Source: Photorhabdus cinerea (lineage in GTDB: Bacteria > Pseudomonadota > Gammaproteobacteria > Enterobacterales > Enterobacteriaceae). Taken from it: DNA of 64,000 bases. This document shows positions 53,964 to 62,892 of this stretch, in pieces (within the stretch, counting starts at the first letter, position 1; each line of letters begins with the position of its first letter). The translations under genes and the position numbers were made by a program. The stretch is taken from positions 62,001 to 126,000 of the forward strand of contig NZ_PUJW01000012.1 in NCBI RefSeq assembly GCF_011189575.1. Reading direction: 5' to 3'. Below the pieces are notes generated by a model. The model was not told the DNA's origin, searched no databases, and saw nothing but the letters and a program-made list of their open reading frames with translations.

Positions 53964-54006
53964 GTGTTGCGCGGTACAATTATCATACTCAGCCACCGCG
54001 CAACAC
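53964..54006. promoter_or_regulatory. higBA operator-promoter inverted repeat
   Basis: Perfect 12-bp arms GTGTTGCGCGGT (53964-53975) and ACCGCGCAACAC (53995-54006) are 19 bp apart, with a -10-like TATGAT (minus strand) between them. This is the expected layout for a HigA dimer pair repressing its own promoter. Confidence 0.75.
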
Positions 54007-54067
54007 GCAACACCTTTGCAAGTCACAATGGAACTTTAAAACCATCTGTAGCTTTGTATGGAATTAC

Positions 54068-55440
54068 TGTGACTGCTCCCCGCCGTAAAAAACGGCGAGG
54101 CTTCCCACTTCTCAGGCCGCCACCGTCTTTATGACGGATTTACACTGGCCTCCGTGGGCAGAAACGACGAGTCCCGCCACCTGTAATGCTGTTATGCCCT
54201 TGTGCTGGATGTTGAGCGCCGCATTGATATCGCCGGTCATGTTCAACACCACAGCAAGGGCATTGCCAGATCCGCTTACGCAGCGGCATTTCCGGCTCTT
54301 TGTGACCGCAGCAATGGCAAGTTTTCGAAATGGCGAACCACTGATCCAGTTTGACCAGGTGGACGCCCGACGCTGCGGCTTTGTATTCCAGTTTCTTGAT
54401 GAAGCCATGCCAGCCCGCATCCCCGATAGCGCGAGCAAGGCGGTGATTTTTCATCATGTTGGCCGATTTCAGTGTCTCAACAATGAGCGCCTGGTTTTCG
54501 TCAACCATTGTTCGGGAGAGTTTGTGTTGAAAATCGGCGCGGGCATGGGCGACCCGCTCATGGACTGCCGCCAGACGTAATCGGGCCTTGCGGCGGTTAG
54601 CACTGCCCTGTTGTTTGCGGGACAGTGATTTCTGTTTACGACGCAGGTTACGGGTGGCGTTGATAAGGTGACGCGGGTTATTGACCTTCTCCCCATTCGA
54701 CTCGATAAGATAGTGGGACAAACCCATATCGCAACCGGTCACGCGGGTGATAACGCCCGGCCTTTCCGGTGCCTCTTTGCCATCGTCACACAGGATAGCG
54801 GCGAAATACTTTCCCGTGGCGGTGCGAGACAGCGTAATGCTCTTCACTTCCCCTTCAATTTCTCGGTGTATGCGCGCCTTTATCGGTGACAATTTCGGGA
54901 GCTTCACCGCACCCTCCAGCACTTTCACCCCAACACAGTGATAGCTGGATTGCTTGCCCTGTTTGCGTTTGAACGTGGGAAATTGGGCGCGCAACTTCGG
55001 ATTGAAGAAATTATCAAACGCGGTATGCAGATTGAGCACCGCCTGCTGTAACGCGATAGCGTCATATGCCTTGAGCCACGCGTATTTGCGGGATTTCTTC
55101 GCGACCGCCAGGAGCGGTTTGAGGTCTTTGCGCGGATTTAAACTCACGCCGTGATGTTTGTAAGTATGCTTTTTGATGTGCAGCGCCTTGTTGTACGCAA
55201 AACGGACCGCACCGAACTGGCCGTTAAGATACCCGGCCTGTTCGGATGTGGGGTAAAGGCGGACTTTGGTCGCTCTTAACATATTCAACGCTCATTGATA
55301 AAGGGCATTCATGTTAGCCTGTTTTATCGGCAGATATCCATTCAGTCAGGATACGTCACAGTAGCCCGCCCTAAAACCATTTGGGCTTTTCGCCTTATAT
55401 CCCCGCCCGCACTGGGCAAGGGTTTACGGCGGTTTTTGCT
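54068..55440 (-). mobile_element. IS200/IS605-type element carrying only tnpB (approximate ends)
   Basis: A tnpB-only (IS1341-like) element. The right end has the hairpin CGCCGT/ACGGCG (54081-54097) just beyond tnpB, as is usual for IS605-type right ends and for the 3' end of the omegaRNA. Upstream of tnpB, hairpins GCCC/GGGC near 55351-55375 and the CCGCCGTAAACCC-type sequence near 55400-55435 probably belong to the left end. There are no terminal inverted repeats, as expected. Exact ends are uncertain. No tnpA is present. Confidence 0.65.
54112..55288 (-). pseudogene. tnpB: tnpB (OrfB), RNA-guided nuclease family, frameshifted near the 3' end
   Basis: TnpB is the RNA-guided, RuvC-containing nuclease of IS605 elements and the ancestor of Cas12. 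RuvC-I GCDMGLSHYLIES, RuvC-II VETLKSANM and the zinc finger CHCCG...CPCCG are in frame. Right after VEHDR the reading frame slips: an extra base near 54231-54236 (minus GACCGGCGATATC) moves DINAALNIQHKGITALQVAGLV... into the next frame. The original frame instead gives RYQCGAQHPAQG and stops at 54140. The lost Asp is the RuvC-III catalytic residue, so the protein should not cut DNA. Confidence 0.88.
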
Positions 55441-55521
55441 AATACTGAAATACCGAGCGCCAACAACGCAAAAATACGGACAACAGTTCTTCAGAACCCA
55501 AGTAGCTAAACTACTCAACAA

Positions 55522-56520
55522 TTAAGTACGGAACAATGCTTCAATATTCAAACCTTGGGTTTGCATAATATCTTTCAGACGTCGCAAACCTTCGACCTGA
55601 ATCTGACGCACTCTTTCCCTTGTCAAACCGATCTCTTTGCCCACATCTTCCAAAGTTTCCGCTTCATAGCCCAAGAGACCAAAACGACGCGCTAATACTT
55701 CACGTTGCTTCGAATTTAATTCAAACAACCATTTGACGATACTCTTTTTCATATCATCTTCCTGTGTTGTTCCCTCCGGCCCTGTTTCATTCTCATCTGA
55801 TAAAACATCTAATAGTGCTTTGTCAGAATCACTACTAATTGGTGTATCAACCGAAATAATACGTTCATTCAATCGCAACATACGACTGACATCATCAACC
55901 GGTTTATCCAGTTTTTCTGCTATCTCTTCTGGACTGGGTTCATGATCTAATTTATGGGCAAGTTCTCTTGCGGTACGTAAGTAGACGTTAAGTTCTTTAA
56001 CAATATGAATAGGCAACCGAATAGTACGGGTTTGATTCATAATAGCCCGTTCAATAGTCTGCCGAATCCACCATGTTGCATAGGTAGAAAACCTGAACCC
56101 ACGTTCCGGGTCAAATTTCTCAACAGCACGGATAAGACCAAGATTACCTTCTTCAATCAAATCAAGAAGAGCTAAGCCTCTGTTGCTGTAACGGCGGGAG
56201 ATTTTAACAACCAATCGCAAGTTACTTTCAATCATTCTCTGGCGGGCCAATACATCACCACGTAATGCCCGCCTTGCAAAAAAAACCTCTTCTTCTGCCG
56301 TCAACAGAGGAGAAAAACCAATCTCTCCGAGATAAAGCTGTGTTGCATCAAGAACCCGCTGGTTCATACCCTGCAATACATCTAAGTCATTCTCAAGATC
56401 AGTTAGGTCATCCTCACCATTCTTCAATAATTTCTCATCGAAGTCGTCAGCTTCAATACCGCTTTCATCTAAATCCGCATCATCATACAAATCAATAACT
56501 TTCAGCGTATTTTGGCTCAT
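55522..56520 (-). CDS. rpoS: RpoS, stationary-phase sigma factor (sigma S)
   Basis: Master sigma factor of the general stress response. The 332-residue product has region 1.2-2 (DATQLYLGEIGFSPLLTAEEEVFFARRALRGD, RMIESNLRLVVKISRRYSNRGLALLDLIEEGNLGLIRAVEKFDPERGFRFSTYATWWIRQTIERAIMNQ), region 3, and region 4 with the HTH LEDVGKEIGLTRERVRQIQVEGLRRLKDIM. Length is close to E. coli (330). It sits after nlpD, where its main promoter lies within nlpD in enterobacteria. In Photorhabdus and Xenorhabdus it affects symbiosis. Confidence 0.98.
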   Translation of the reverse strand: MSQNTLKVIDLYDDADLDESGIEADDFDEKLLKNGEDDLTDLENDLDVLQGMNQRVLDATQLYLGEIGFSPLLTAEEEVFFARRALRGDVLARQRMIESNLRLVVKISRRYSNRGLALLDLIEEGNLGLIRAVEKFDPERGFRFSTYATWWIRQTIERAIMNQTRTIRLPIHIVKELNVYLRTARELAHKLDHEPSPEEIAEKLDKPVDDVSRMLRLNERIISVDTPISSDSDKALLDVLSDENETGPEGTTQEDDMKKSIVKWLFELNSKQREVLARRFGLLGYEAETLEDVGKEIGLTRERVRQIQVEGLRRLKDIMQTQGLNIEALFRT

Positions 56521-56571
56521 AAGCTGCCCCTACCCGAGATAATGCAGGCAGAATTCAGCATTCTGCCCAGT

Positions 56572-57558
56572 TTATCGCTGCGGAAGATAACGCAGCGGGT
56601 TTACGGATTTTCCCTTGTAACGAATTTCAAAGTGTAATCTTACAGAGCTAGTACCGGTGCTACCCATAGTGGCAATTTTCTGCCCTGCTTTAATATCCTG
56701 TTGCTCACGAACCAACATTGTATCGTTATGAGCATAGGCACTCAGGTAGTCATCATTATGTTTTATAATTATCAGATTTCCATATCCACGTAAGGCATTT
56801 CCAGCGTATACCACCCGACCACCTGATGTCGCAAATACTGACTGACCACTACTACCTGCAATATCAATCCCTTTGTTACCCCCTTGGGTATCAGAGAAAT
56901 TCTCAATCACTTTACCTTCAGCAGGCCACATCCAATGACTAACAACACTGTTTACGGTTGTCGTCGGTGACTTTACATACGTATTGTTTATTGTTGAGGT
57001 CGTTGCCTGTGGCAACATTTTTACACTCTTTTGTTTTCCGGAATTTGCAGGATACGCATTAGTTGATTGAGAATCAACCAGGGTTGTTTGAATTTGATTA
57101 TGGTTATAAGTGGTTAACATCCCACTATTATCCGTCCTCAAAGTCTGCCCCACCGTTAGACTATAAGGTTCTGAAATATTATTTTTGCTCGCAAGATCAC
57201 GAAAATCATTGCCAGTGAGCCATGCGATATAAAACAGAGTATCACCATGTCTTACAGTGTAAGTATTGCCGTTATAGCTACCTTTAGGAATATTGTCATA
57301 ATTGCGGTTATAAACTATTCCCCCTTGTGAACCACCACCAGTAACCCTAATTGATGAAGGTGAAGATGCCATTGGTGTAGATATAGCAGAGCTGCCAGAA
57401 GATATTACCGGACGGCTGATACTCCGACTTTGTTCCTGATCGACACTGGTGATAGGCGCAGGTCGAGTTGGCGTATTTGCACAGCCGACTAACCAGATTC
57501 CTATCAATGAACAAGTTACAATCCGCTGTATTTTTTTCATTGGGCTTCCTGAATTCAT
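56572..57558 (-). CDS. nlpD: NlpD, murein hydrolase activator lipoprotein
   Basis: An outer-membrane lipoprotein that activates AmiC at the septum. Lipobox LVGC (Cys near 25). A low-complexity linker with GGIVYNRNYDNIPKGSYNGN precedes a LysM domain (YTVRHGDTLFYIAWLTGNDFRDLASKNNISEPYSLTVGQTL), and a C-terminal LytM/peptidase M23 domain (GKVIENFSDTQGGNKGIDIAGSSGQSVFA...LHFEIRYKGKSVNPLRYLPQR) lacks the full zinc ligand set, as in E. coli NlpD. I chose MNSGSPMKK (57556-57558), matching MSAGSP of E. coli, with GGGGGAAGGA upstream. Confidence 0.96.
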   Translation of the reverse strand: MNSGSPMKKIQRIVTCSLIGIWLVGCANTPTRPAPITSVDQEQSRSISRPVISSGSSAISTPMASSPSSIRVTGGGSQGGIVYNRNYDNIPKGSYNGNTYTVRHGDTLFYIAWLTGNDFRDLASKNNISEPYSLTVGQTLRTDNSGMLTTYNHNQIQTTLVDSQSTNAYPANSGKQKSVKMLPQATTSTINNTYVKSPTTTVNSVVSHWMWPAEGKVIENFSDTQGGNKGIDIAGSSGQSVFATSGGRVVYAGNALRGYGNLIIIKHNDDYLSAYAHNDTMLVREQQDIKAGQKIATMGSTGTSSVRLHFEIRYKGKSVNPLRYLPQR

Positions 57559-57708
57559 ACTTCCTTCCCCCATAACGGCAAATATAAGCGTAAAAACCAA
57601 TAATTCTTAAAGATCATACATAACCACAAAAATCTCAAAATGAAAATATTTCGCTTATTAAAGCAGATATAACCATTAATTGAAAAATAGTTGCAATAGG
57701 CTAAGAAA

Positions 57709-58338
57709 TTAAGCTAATTCCCCTTGTACAAGAGGGACAAAACGTACAGCTTCGATCACTTCGCTGTGAAAACCATTGCCATGACGTTTCACCGACTTAA
57801 GAAGCTGTGTATGCTCACCAACGGGCAAAACCATAACACCACCATCAGAAAGCTGGGACATAAGTTCCTGTGGGATATACGGAGGAGCTGCGGTCACAAT
57901 GATAGCATCAAACAACCCACGCGACGGCCACCCTTGCCAACCATCGCCATGACGGGTTGAAACATTATGCAAATCAAGCTGTTTCAACCTACGTTTAGCC
58001 TGCCACTGTAAACCTTTTATCCGCTCTACCGAGAAAACATGTTTAACCAAATGGGCTAATATTGCCGTCTGATAACCAGAGCCGGTACCAATTTCCAACA
58101 CCTTAGCATCCGGTGTTAATTGAAGCAGTTCAGTCATACGAGCAACAATATAAGGCTGAGAAATTGTTTGCCCATAACCTATAGGTAAGGCTGTGTTTTC
58201 ATAAGCTTTATGAGCCAGCGCTTCATCGACAAAACGTTCTCTGGGCACAGCTGAAATAGCTGCCAGTAAACGCTCATCATTTACTCCCTGCTGGCGCAAT
58301 TGTGTCAGCAAATTTTGCATTGCCCGACTACTCAGCAT
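57709..58338 (-). CDS. pcm: Pcm, protein-L-isoaspartate O-methyltransferase
   Basis: Repairs isoaspartyl residues in aged proteins using SAM. The 209-residue product shows AVPRERFVDEA, the PIMT signature LPIGYGQTISQPYIVARMTELL, the SAM loop VLEIGTGSGYQTAILAHL and the post-loop RHGDGWQGW. Overlaps the 3' end of surE by 7 nt. The second Met (MQNLLTQL, codon 7) is an alternative start. Confidence 0.96.
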   Translation of the reverse strand: MLSSRAMQNLLTQLRQQGVNDERLLAAISAVPRERFVDEALAHKAYENTALPIGYGQTISQPYIVARMTELLQLTPDAKVLEIGTGSGYQTAILAHLVKHVFSVERIKGLQWQAKRRLKQLDLHNVSTRHGDGWQGWPSRGLFDAIIVTAAPPYIPQELMSQLSDGGVMVLPVGEHTQLLKSVKRHGNGFHSEVIEAVRFVPLVQGELA

Positions 58339-59096
58339 TCTCCATTAACCTCAGCTTTAACTAACCAATCTTTCACTAACTCCTGCGCTTTATACGCAGT
58401 CAGATCTACCTGCAATGGCGTAATAGATACATACCCCAGCTCTACAGCCGCAAAATCTGTTTCCGGACCGGCATCACGTTTATCTCCAGGCGGCCCCAAC
58501 CAGTAAAGTGTATTTCCTTTTGGATCTTGCATGGAATAGACTTCTTCCGCTGCATGACGACTACCACAACGTGTAACTCGAAAACCTTTAATTTGCTCAA
58601 GTGGCAGATCAGGAACATTCACATTCAGAATATTACCCGCTCTCAAAGACGTTGTTTGTAACATTTGCAGTAAACGACACGTGATTTCTGCCGCTGTTTC
58701 GTAATGCCGTTCGCCATCAAGTGAAATAGCCAAAGCAGGTAATCCCAAGTGACGGCCTTCCATCGCAGCAGCAACTGTACCGGAATAAATCACATCATCC
58801 CCAAGATTAGGACCTCGATTAATACCAGCAATAACGATTTCCGGGCGTGGGAGAACCAGGCGATTAACGCCGAGATAAACACAATCTGTCGGTGTACCGT
58901 CCAATACCGATATATCGCCATTCTCCAGCGTATTAATTCTTAATGAACGATCAAGTGTCAATGCATTTGATGCACCACTCCGGTTACGGTCAGGCGCAAT
59001 AACCTGCACATGATAATTTTCCCGTAATGCTGCCGCTAAAACCTGAATCCCTGGTGCAGTGACACCGTCATCATTACTCAATAATATTCGTAACAT
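58332..59096 (-). CDS. surE: SurE, 5'/3'-nucleotidase and exopolyphosphatase
   Basis: A metal-dependent survival protein that dephosphorylates nucleoside monophosphates. The 254-residue product starts MLRILLSNDDGVTAPGIQ with the metal Asp-Asp (DD), then PDRNRSGASNALT, DGTPTDCVYLG and AGINRGPNLGDDVIYSGTVAAAMEG. The Met at 59094-59096 lines up with the family; a Met one codon upstream (59099) has slightly better spacing to AGGA. It overlaps truD by 23 nt, the E. coli arrangement. Confidence 0.96.
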   Translation of the reverse strand: MLRILLSNDDGVTAPGIQVLAAALRENYHVQVIAPDRNRSGASNALTLDRSLRINTLENGDISVLDGTPTDCVYLGVNRLVLPRPEIVIAGINRGPNLGDDVIYSGTVAAAMEGRHLGLPALAISLDGERHYETAAEITCRLLQMLQTTSLRAGNILNVNVPDLPLEQIKGFRVTRCGSRHAAEEVYSMQDPKGNTLYWLGPPGDKRDAGPETDFAAVELGYVSITPLQVDLTAYKAQELVKDWLVKAEVNGEC

Positions 59097-60126
59097 CATT
59101 TTGATCCTGCTTGATGATTTCCCTGACCACACTGGTAGCAAAACTGCCCGCAGGCAACCAGAAACTGATTTTTACAGTGCCATTATCCAACCATTCCCAG
59201 CTCAAATTCTGAGGCTGCACCAGTATGGCTCTGCGGGAACAATCCACTCTTTCGCGCTTTACAAGCTCCCACAACGATTGATAGGGCTGCAAACATTGCC
59301 GTTCAAAAGCCGCAGATTGATACTGTGTTCCCAATTCACCATCCCCAGGCAGCGGAGCCGTTATCTGTAGTTCACCGTCAATTACCCGCTGTTGCAATTC
59401 AGGCAATTCAGCTTCGTTAGCCACAAACCAACTGCCACGCCCTGTCAATTGTAAAGCGTCACCATTAATCACTTGCCGCTGTTGATCCCGAAGAATCCGC
59501 GCACTAGCCACCGTATTAAACATAGCACTACGGCTGGCTGAAAGATAAAAACTGCGTTTATTTCTCTCTCTTACCCGGATTTCATTATTAGCCCAACGCT
59601 GGGCTTGAACCAGATTTTGTCCATCTCGCCCAAAACGCTGTTCACCAAAATAATTAGGTACTCCACCTTGCTGAATCAGTTGTAATCTATTTTCAACAAA
59701 CTGGTGATGACTGATTTCCCGTAAAATCAGTGTGAATGAATTTCCTTTCAATGCTCCGATACGAAGTTTACGTTTCTGACGATCTGTCGCCAGAACTTCA
59801 CACCCTTCAAGCTGAAACGATGCAAAATCAGGATTCTGTTTACCCGGTAGGTGTAAGCAAAACCACTGTTCTGTCACTGCATTACGGTCTTTTAAACCCG
59901 CATAACTAACCGATTTAGAGGATACTCCAGCAAAGCGGGCGAGGTTATCTGCAACAAATTGAGTATTACAACCCGTTTTACGGATATGTACCATCAAGTG
60001 TTCTCCTTCTCCGTCAGGAGAAAACCCCAAATCTTCGTAAACAATAAAATCTTCCGGCGAAGCTTTTAATATTCCGGTTGCTTCCGGTTGTCCATACAGC
60101 CAGTTTAATTCAGCCAATACCATCAA
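59074..60126 (-). CDS. truD: TruD, tRNA pseudouridine-13 synthase
   Basis: Makes pseudouridine at position 13 of tRNA-Glu. The 350-residue product has the catalytic motif YAGLKDRNAVTEQWF (catalytic Asp near 80), GNSFTLILRE, the TruD signature GVPNYFGEQRFGRDGQNL, and FNTVASARI. Start MMVLAELNWLYG; the second Met is equally possible. One base separates it from the ispF stop. Confidence 0.96.
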   Translation of the reverse strand: MMVLAELNWLYGQPEATGILKASPEDFIVYEDLGFSPDGEGEHLMVHIRKTGCNTQFVADNLARFAGVSSKSVSYAGLKDRNAVTEQWFCLHLPGKQNPDFASFQLEGCEVLATDRQKRKLRIGALKGNSFTLILREISHHQFVENRLQLIQQGGVPNYFGEQRFGRDGQNLVQAQRWANNEIRVRERNKRSFYLSASRSAMFNTVASARILRDQQRQVINGDALQLTGRGSWFVANEAELPELQQRVIDGELQITAPLPGDGELGTQYQSAAFERQCLQPYQSLWELVKRERVDCSRRAILVQPQNLSWEWLDNGTVKISFWLPAGSFATSVVREIIKQDQNDVTNIIE

Positions 60127-60600
60127 TTATTCCTTAACCAACAAAGCAACCGCTTCACAAGCAATACCTTCTTTACGCCCAACAAATCCCAATTTTTCGG
60201 TGGTTGTGGCTTTTACATTGATATCATCAAGGTGGCATTGCAGATCTTCAGCCAAATTGACTCTCATTTGCGGAACATGCGGCAGCATTTTTGGTGCTTG
60301 CGCAATAATCGTGATATCCAGATTACCAATCCGGTAACCCTTTTCTCTGATACGACGGTAGGCTTCACGCAATAACTTACGGCTATCCACTCCCTTAAGT
60401 GCTGGATCAGTATCTGGAAATAATTTACCGATATCACCCAATGCCATAGCTCCTAACAAGGCGTCTGTTGCTGCATGGAGCGCAACATCACCATCAGAGT
60501 GTGCCAGTAATCCTTGCTCATAAGGAATGCGGACACCACCGATAATAATCGGCCCTTCACCACCAAATTTATGCACATCGAAACCGTGTCCGATTCTCAT
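60127..60600 (-). CDS. ispF: IspF, 2-C-methyl-D-erythritol 2,4-cyclodiphosphate synthase
   Basis: Fifth step of the MEP isoprenoid pathway. The 157-residue product has MRIGHGFDVHKFGG with the zinc ligands Asp8 and His10, GLLAHSDGDVALHAATDALLGA with the third ligand His42, IGKLFPDTDPALKGVDS, and TTEKLGFVGRKEGIACEAV. It overlaps ispD by 4 nt (ATGA), a coupled pair as in E. coli. Confidence 0.97.
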   Translation of the reverse strand: MRIGHGFDVHKFGGEGPIIIGGVRIPYEQGLLAHSDGDVALHAATDALLGAMALGDIGKLFPDTDPALKGVDSRKLLREAYRRIREKGYRIGNLDITIIAQAPKMLPHVPQMRVNLAEDLQCHLDDINVKATTTEKLGFVGRKEGIACEAVALLVKE

Positions 60601-61349
60601 GATGCCTGTTCCTTACATTTTTTGGACAGATAAAATTCTGCTAATGCCAAATCCTCAGAGCGCGTGACTTTTATATTGTCAGAACGCCCGTTAACCAATA
60701 CCGGTTGATAACCACAATATTCCAATGCAGAAGCTTCATCAGTGATGTTGACATGTTGTGAAAGTGCTTTTGACAAGCAATCCCTCAGCAATATCAATGG
60801 AAAAAGCTGCGGTGTCAGTGCATGCCAGAGATCTTGACGTTCTACCGTATGGTCAATAACCCCCTGACCAACCCGTCCACGTTTCATCGTATCGCGGACC
60901 GGAGATGCCAAAATACCACCACATGTCATATTTCCCTGCTCATCTGCTTCTGCTAGTTGTAACAAACGTTCAAGATCGTCACGGTGTAAACAAGGGCGGG
61001 CTGCATCATGTACCAAAACCCAGCAATGATCATTCTCGACCAAATGAGCCAGATAATTTAAACCAGCCAATACAGAATCTGCACGCTGTTCGCCACCGAC
61101 TACCGTAGTAATGCGTGAATCGGAAGCAACATCAAGGAATTGAAACTGAGTGTCAGCAGGATTTAAAACAACCACAACGCGCTGAATACGGGGATGATCA
61201 AGTAATGCATCCAGGGTATGTTCAATAACAGTCTTTCCAGCAATAGCCAGATATTGCTTTGGGCAATCCGAATTCATTCGGCTACCAATACCCGCAGCTG
61301 GTATCAAAGCAATAATATCAGCACAGGAACGAAGTAATAGATTGTTCAT
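60597..61349 (-). CDS. ispD: IspD, 2-C-methyl-D-erythritol 4-phosphate cytidylyltransferase
   Basis: Third step of the MEP pathway (MEP + CTP to CDP-ME). The 250-residue product shows IALIPAAGIGSRMNSDCPKQYLAIAGKTVIEHTLDALL with the catalytic Arg and Lys, VLVHDAARPCLHRDDLERLL and ITDEASALEYCG. A short N-terminal stretch precedes the core (MNNLLLRSCADI). Between ftsB and ispF on the minus strand. Confidence 0.96.
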   Translation of the reverse strand: MNNLLLRSCADIIALIPAAGIGSRMNSDCPKQYLAIAGKTVIEHTLDALLDHPRIQRVVVVLNPADTQFQFLDVASDSRITTVVGGEQRADSVLAGLNYLAHLVENDHCWVLVHDAARPCLHRDDLERLLQLAEADEQGNMTCGGILASPVRDTMKRGRVGQGVIDHTVERQDLWHALTPQLFPLILLRDCLSKALSQHVNITDEASALEYCGYQPVLVNGRSDNIKVTRSEDLALAEFYLSKKCKEQAS

Positions 61350-61354
61350 TTTGA

Positions 61355-61675
61355 TTATTGAGTATTATTAGGTGTCGAGGGCAGTGAAGTGTTTTCTTTA
61401 GATTTATCAGCGACTAAACGATAGAAGGTCTCACCAGGTTTTACCATACCCAGTACACTACGGGCTCGTTCTTCAATGGCTTCCTGCCCACCATTGAGAT
61501 CATTAATCTCCTCCGATAGCTGAGCATTGCGCACTTTAAGTTTACTGTTCTTGCGTTCTTGCGCAGCAACATCATTCTTAATCTGCACATAATCATGAAC
61601 ACCGTTTTTGCCAAGCCACAGTGAATACTGTAACCATCCGAATAAAACCAGTAATAGCAGCGTTAGCTTACCCAT
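61355..61675 (-). CDS. ftsB: FtsB, divisome protein
   Basis: A bitopic inner-membrane protein of the FtsQLB complex. 106 residues: one N-terminal helix (LTLLLLVLFGWLQYSLWLG), a periplasmic coiled coil (IKNDVAAQERKNSKLKVRNAQLSEEINDLNGGQEAIEERARSVLGMVKPGETFYRLV) with the conserved Asn/Gly-rich hinge, and a short tail. First gene of the ftsB-ispD-ispF-truD-surE-pcm-nlpD-rpoS series. Confidence 0.95.
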   Translation of the reverse strand: MGKLTLLLLVLFGWLQYSLWLGKNGVHDYVQIKNDVAAQERKNSKLKVRNAQLSEEINDLNGGQEAIEERARSVLGMVKPGETFYRLVADKSKENTSLPSTPNNTQ

Positions 61676-61834
61676 TTCCGCCCCCTGAAATATCCGTCAA
61701 TCATCCCATAACTCAAAGAATGACGCTACTATCACAAAACATGATAGGGGAAAAAATAGTTGAATGAAGTTATTACATAAGCACTTCATAGAAGATTTAA
61801 TAATGACGATGAAATGTTCGCTTATTGCCGTAGC

Positions 61835-62241
61835 CTAGTATTTTTCCCGAAAGCCTTCGGCGATTTTTTCCAGTTCATTCATTAAATTGATATCCCTGTC
61901 CGTCTCAACTACATCATTGGGTTTGTTATGATCCCAATGTTTGATAATCGCGATTAACAGATAAGTGTTGGCGTCTAAAAAAACCAAGGCAATAAACCAA
62001 AACATAGCCACTGGTTCGTTTAAATTGCACCAGTTTAAGTGGAAATCCTTTATCTTTGAAATGCAAATGCTGCAATTCAAGATAAGATCGGTTATGCGTA
62101 AACCGGTAGGGAACGTCCCGACCAAAGGTAACTGGTAAGCCTTTTCCCTCTTTAATAGGCCCGAAAGTCATCAACCAGCGCTTTGGTTCTCTGTTCGCCT
62201 AAAGCCTCTTTCAAACCACGGTGCGTAAATATTCGTATCAC
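61835..62241 (-). pseudogene. yafO: yafO-like toxin, two frameshifts
   Basis: Three frame pieces join to give a YafO-type mRNA interferase of about 134 residues. The first, from GTG 62241 (SD AAGGA), reads VIRIFTHRGLKEALGEQRTKALVDDFRAY and meets a stop. One base out of frame it continues KEGKGLPVTFGRDVPYRFTHNRSYLELQHLHF...LVYCLGF. After a run of seven A/T at 61977-61983 the frame slips again and ends LDANTYLLIAIIKHWDHNKP...LEKIAEGFREKY. FGRD, the FSRT-like FKRT and the C-terminal AEGFR match YafO. The antitoxin gene upstream is intact, so the toxin seems inactivated. Confidence 0.8.
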
Positions 62242-62314
62242 CGCTGAGTTTCCTTAAATTCACAGGCTACTAAAGATTGATCGTGTCCTTTCTTCGGGGA
62301 GAGATATCCATACA

Positions 62315-62629
62315 TTACGACCATTCTTCGTAGTCTCCTCCTCCCCCTTCTTTGATCTTTGCAGCCATCTTAGTGGCTATTTTATTCATATTCAGCCCTT
62401 CTCCGGTGAAATTGGTCGGGATACTTTTCAACTCCGTATTTCTCCGTTGTGCATATTCACAAAACGCGCTCATCTCTTCAAAAAGCGCCGCAGGAACAGC
62501 GTAGAACTGGATCTGATTGTTAGATGAAACAGCAATAGCATCCCCTTGGGCTTCTGCCAGTGCTGCACTGGGATTGGATTTAAACTTACTAATAGCTGTC
62601 GTGTAGCCACACATCACTTTCTGCAACAT
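62315..62629 (-). CDS. yafN: YafN-like antitoxin (Phd/YefM family)
   Basis: A 104-residue antitoxin. Phd/YefM-type N-terminus: TTAISKFKSNPSAALAEAQGDAIAVSSNNQIQFYAVPAALFEEMSAF. The C-terminal tail (NMNKIATKMAAKIKEGGGGDYEEWS) would wrap the toxin. The start MLQKVM (62627-62629) is chosen for its AGAGG ribosome binding site 6 nt upstream. Lies 73 nt before the broken yafO, order antitoxin-toxin as in yafNO. Confidence 0.8.
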   Translation of the reverse strand: MLQKVMCGYTTAISKFKSNPSAALAEAQGDAIAVSSNNQIQFYAVPAALFEEMSAFCEYAQRRNTELKSIPTNFTGEGLNMNKIATKMAAKIKEGGGGDYEEWS

Positions 62630-62892
62630 GGCAAACCTCTGATCGGAAAAATCATATAGCACACTAAATATAGAGCTAAATGTAACCCTATATTTAATCT
62701 AGATCCAGTGTCTTGCAGGCTGTTGAGCGGACTATCTTTAACTACACCACCAGCATCCAGCACCAAGAAACGAATACCCTTGGGTGATATCAGCGCGGCA
62801 CCTTCATGAGGCTAATAAAGTGTTTCCTTCCTGAAAAAATATTAGGCAACACACAACCGCAGCCTAATATCGACTTTATGCTTTTATTAACG
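62630..62892. other. Intergenic region cysC to yafN, with a possible coding remnant
   Basis: 263 bp. Minus-strand bases from about 62812 down to 62740 read EGAALISPKGIRFLVLDAGG without start or family match, so this may be a decayed gene fragment. The rest holds the yafN promoter region. Confidence 0.3.

Noticed and set aside
54112..54438. Separate small protein with DINAALNIQHKG
   Set aside because: It is the displaced 3' end of tnpB after a one-base insertion, not an independent gene.
61926..62174. 82-codon hypothetical membrane-like protein
   Set aside because: It is the middle piece of a frameshifted yafO; its C-terminal part lies in another frame.
62740..62815. Small gene encoding EGAALISPKGIRFLVLDAGG
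   Set aside because: No start codon, no ribosome binding site and no recognised family; kept only as a possible remnant.
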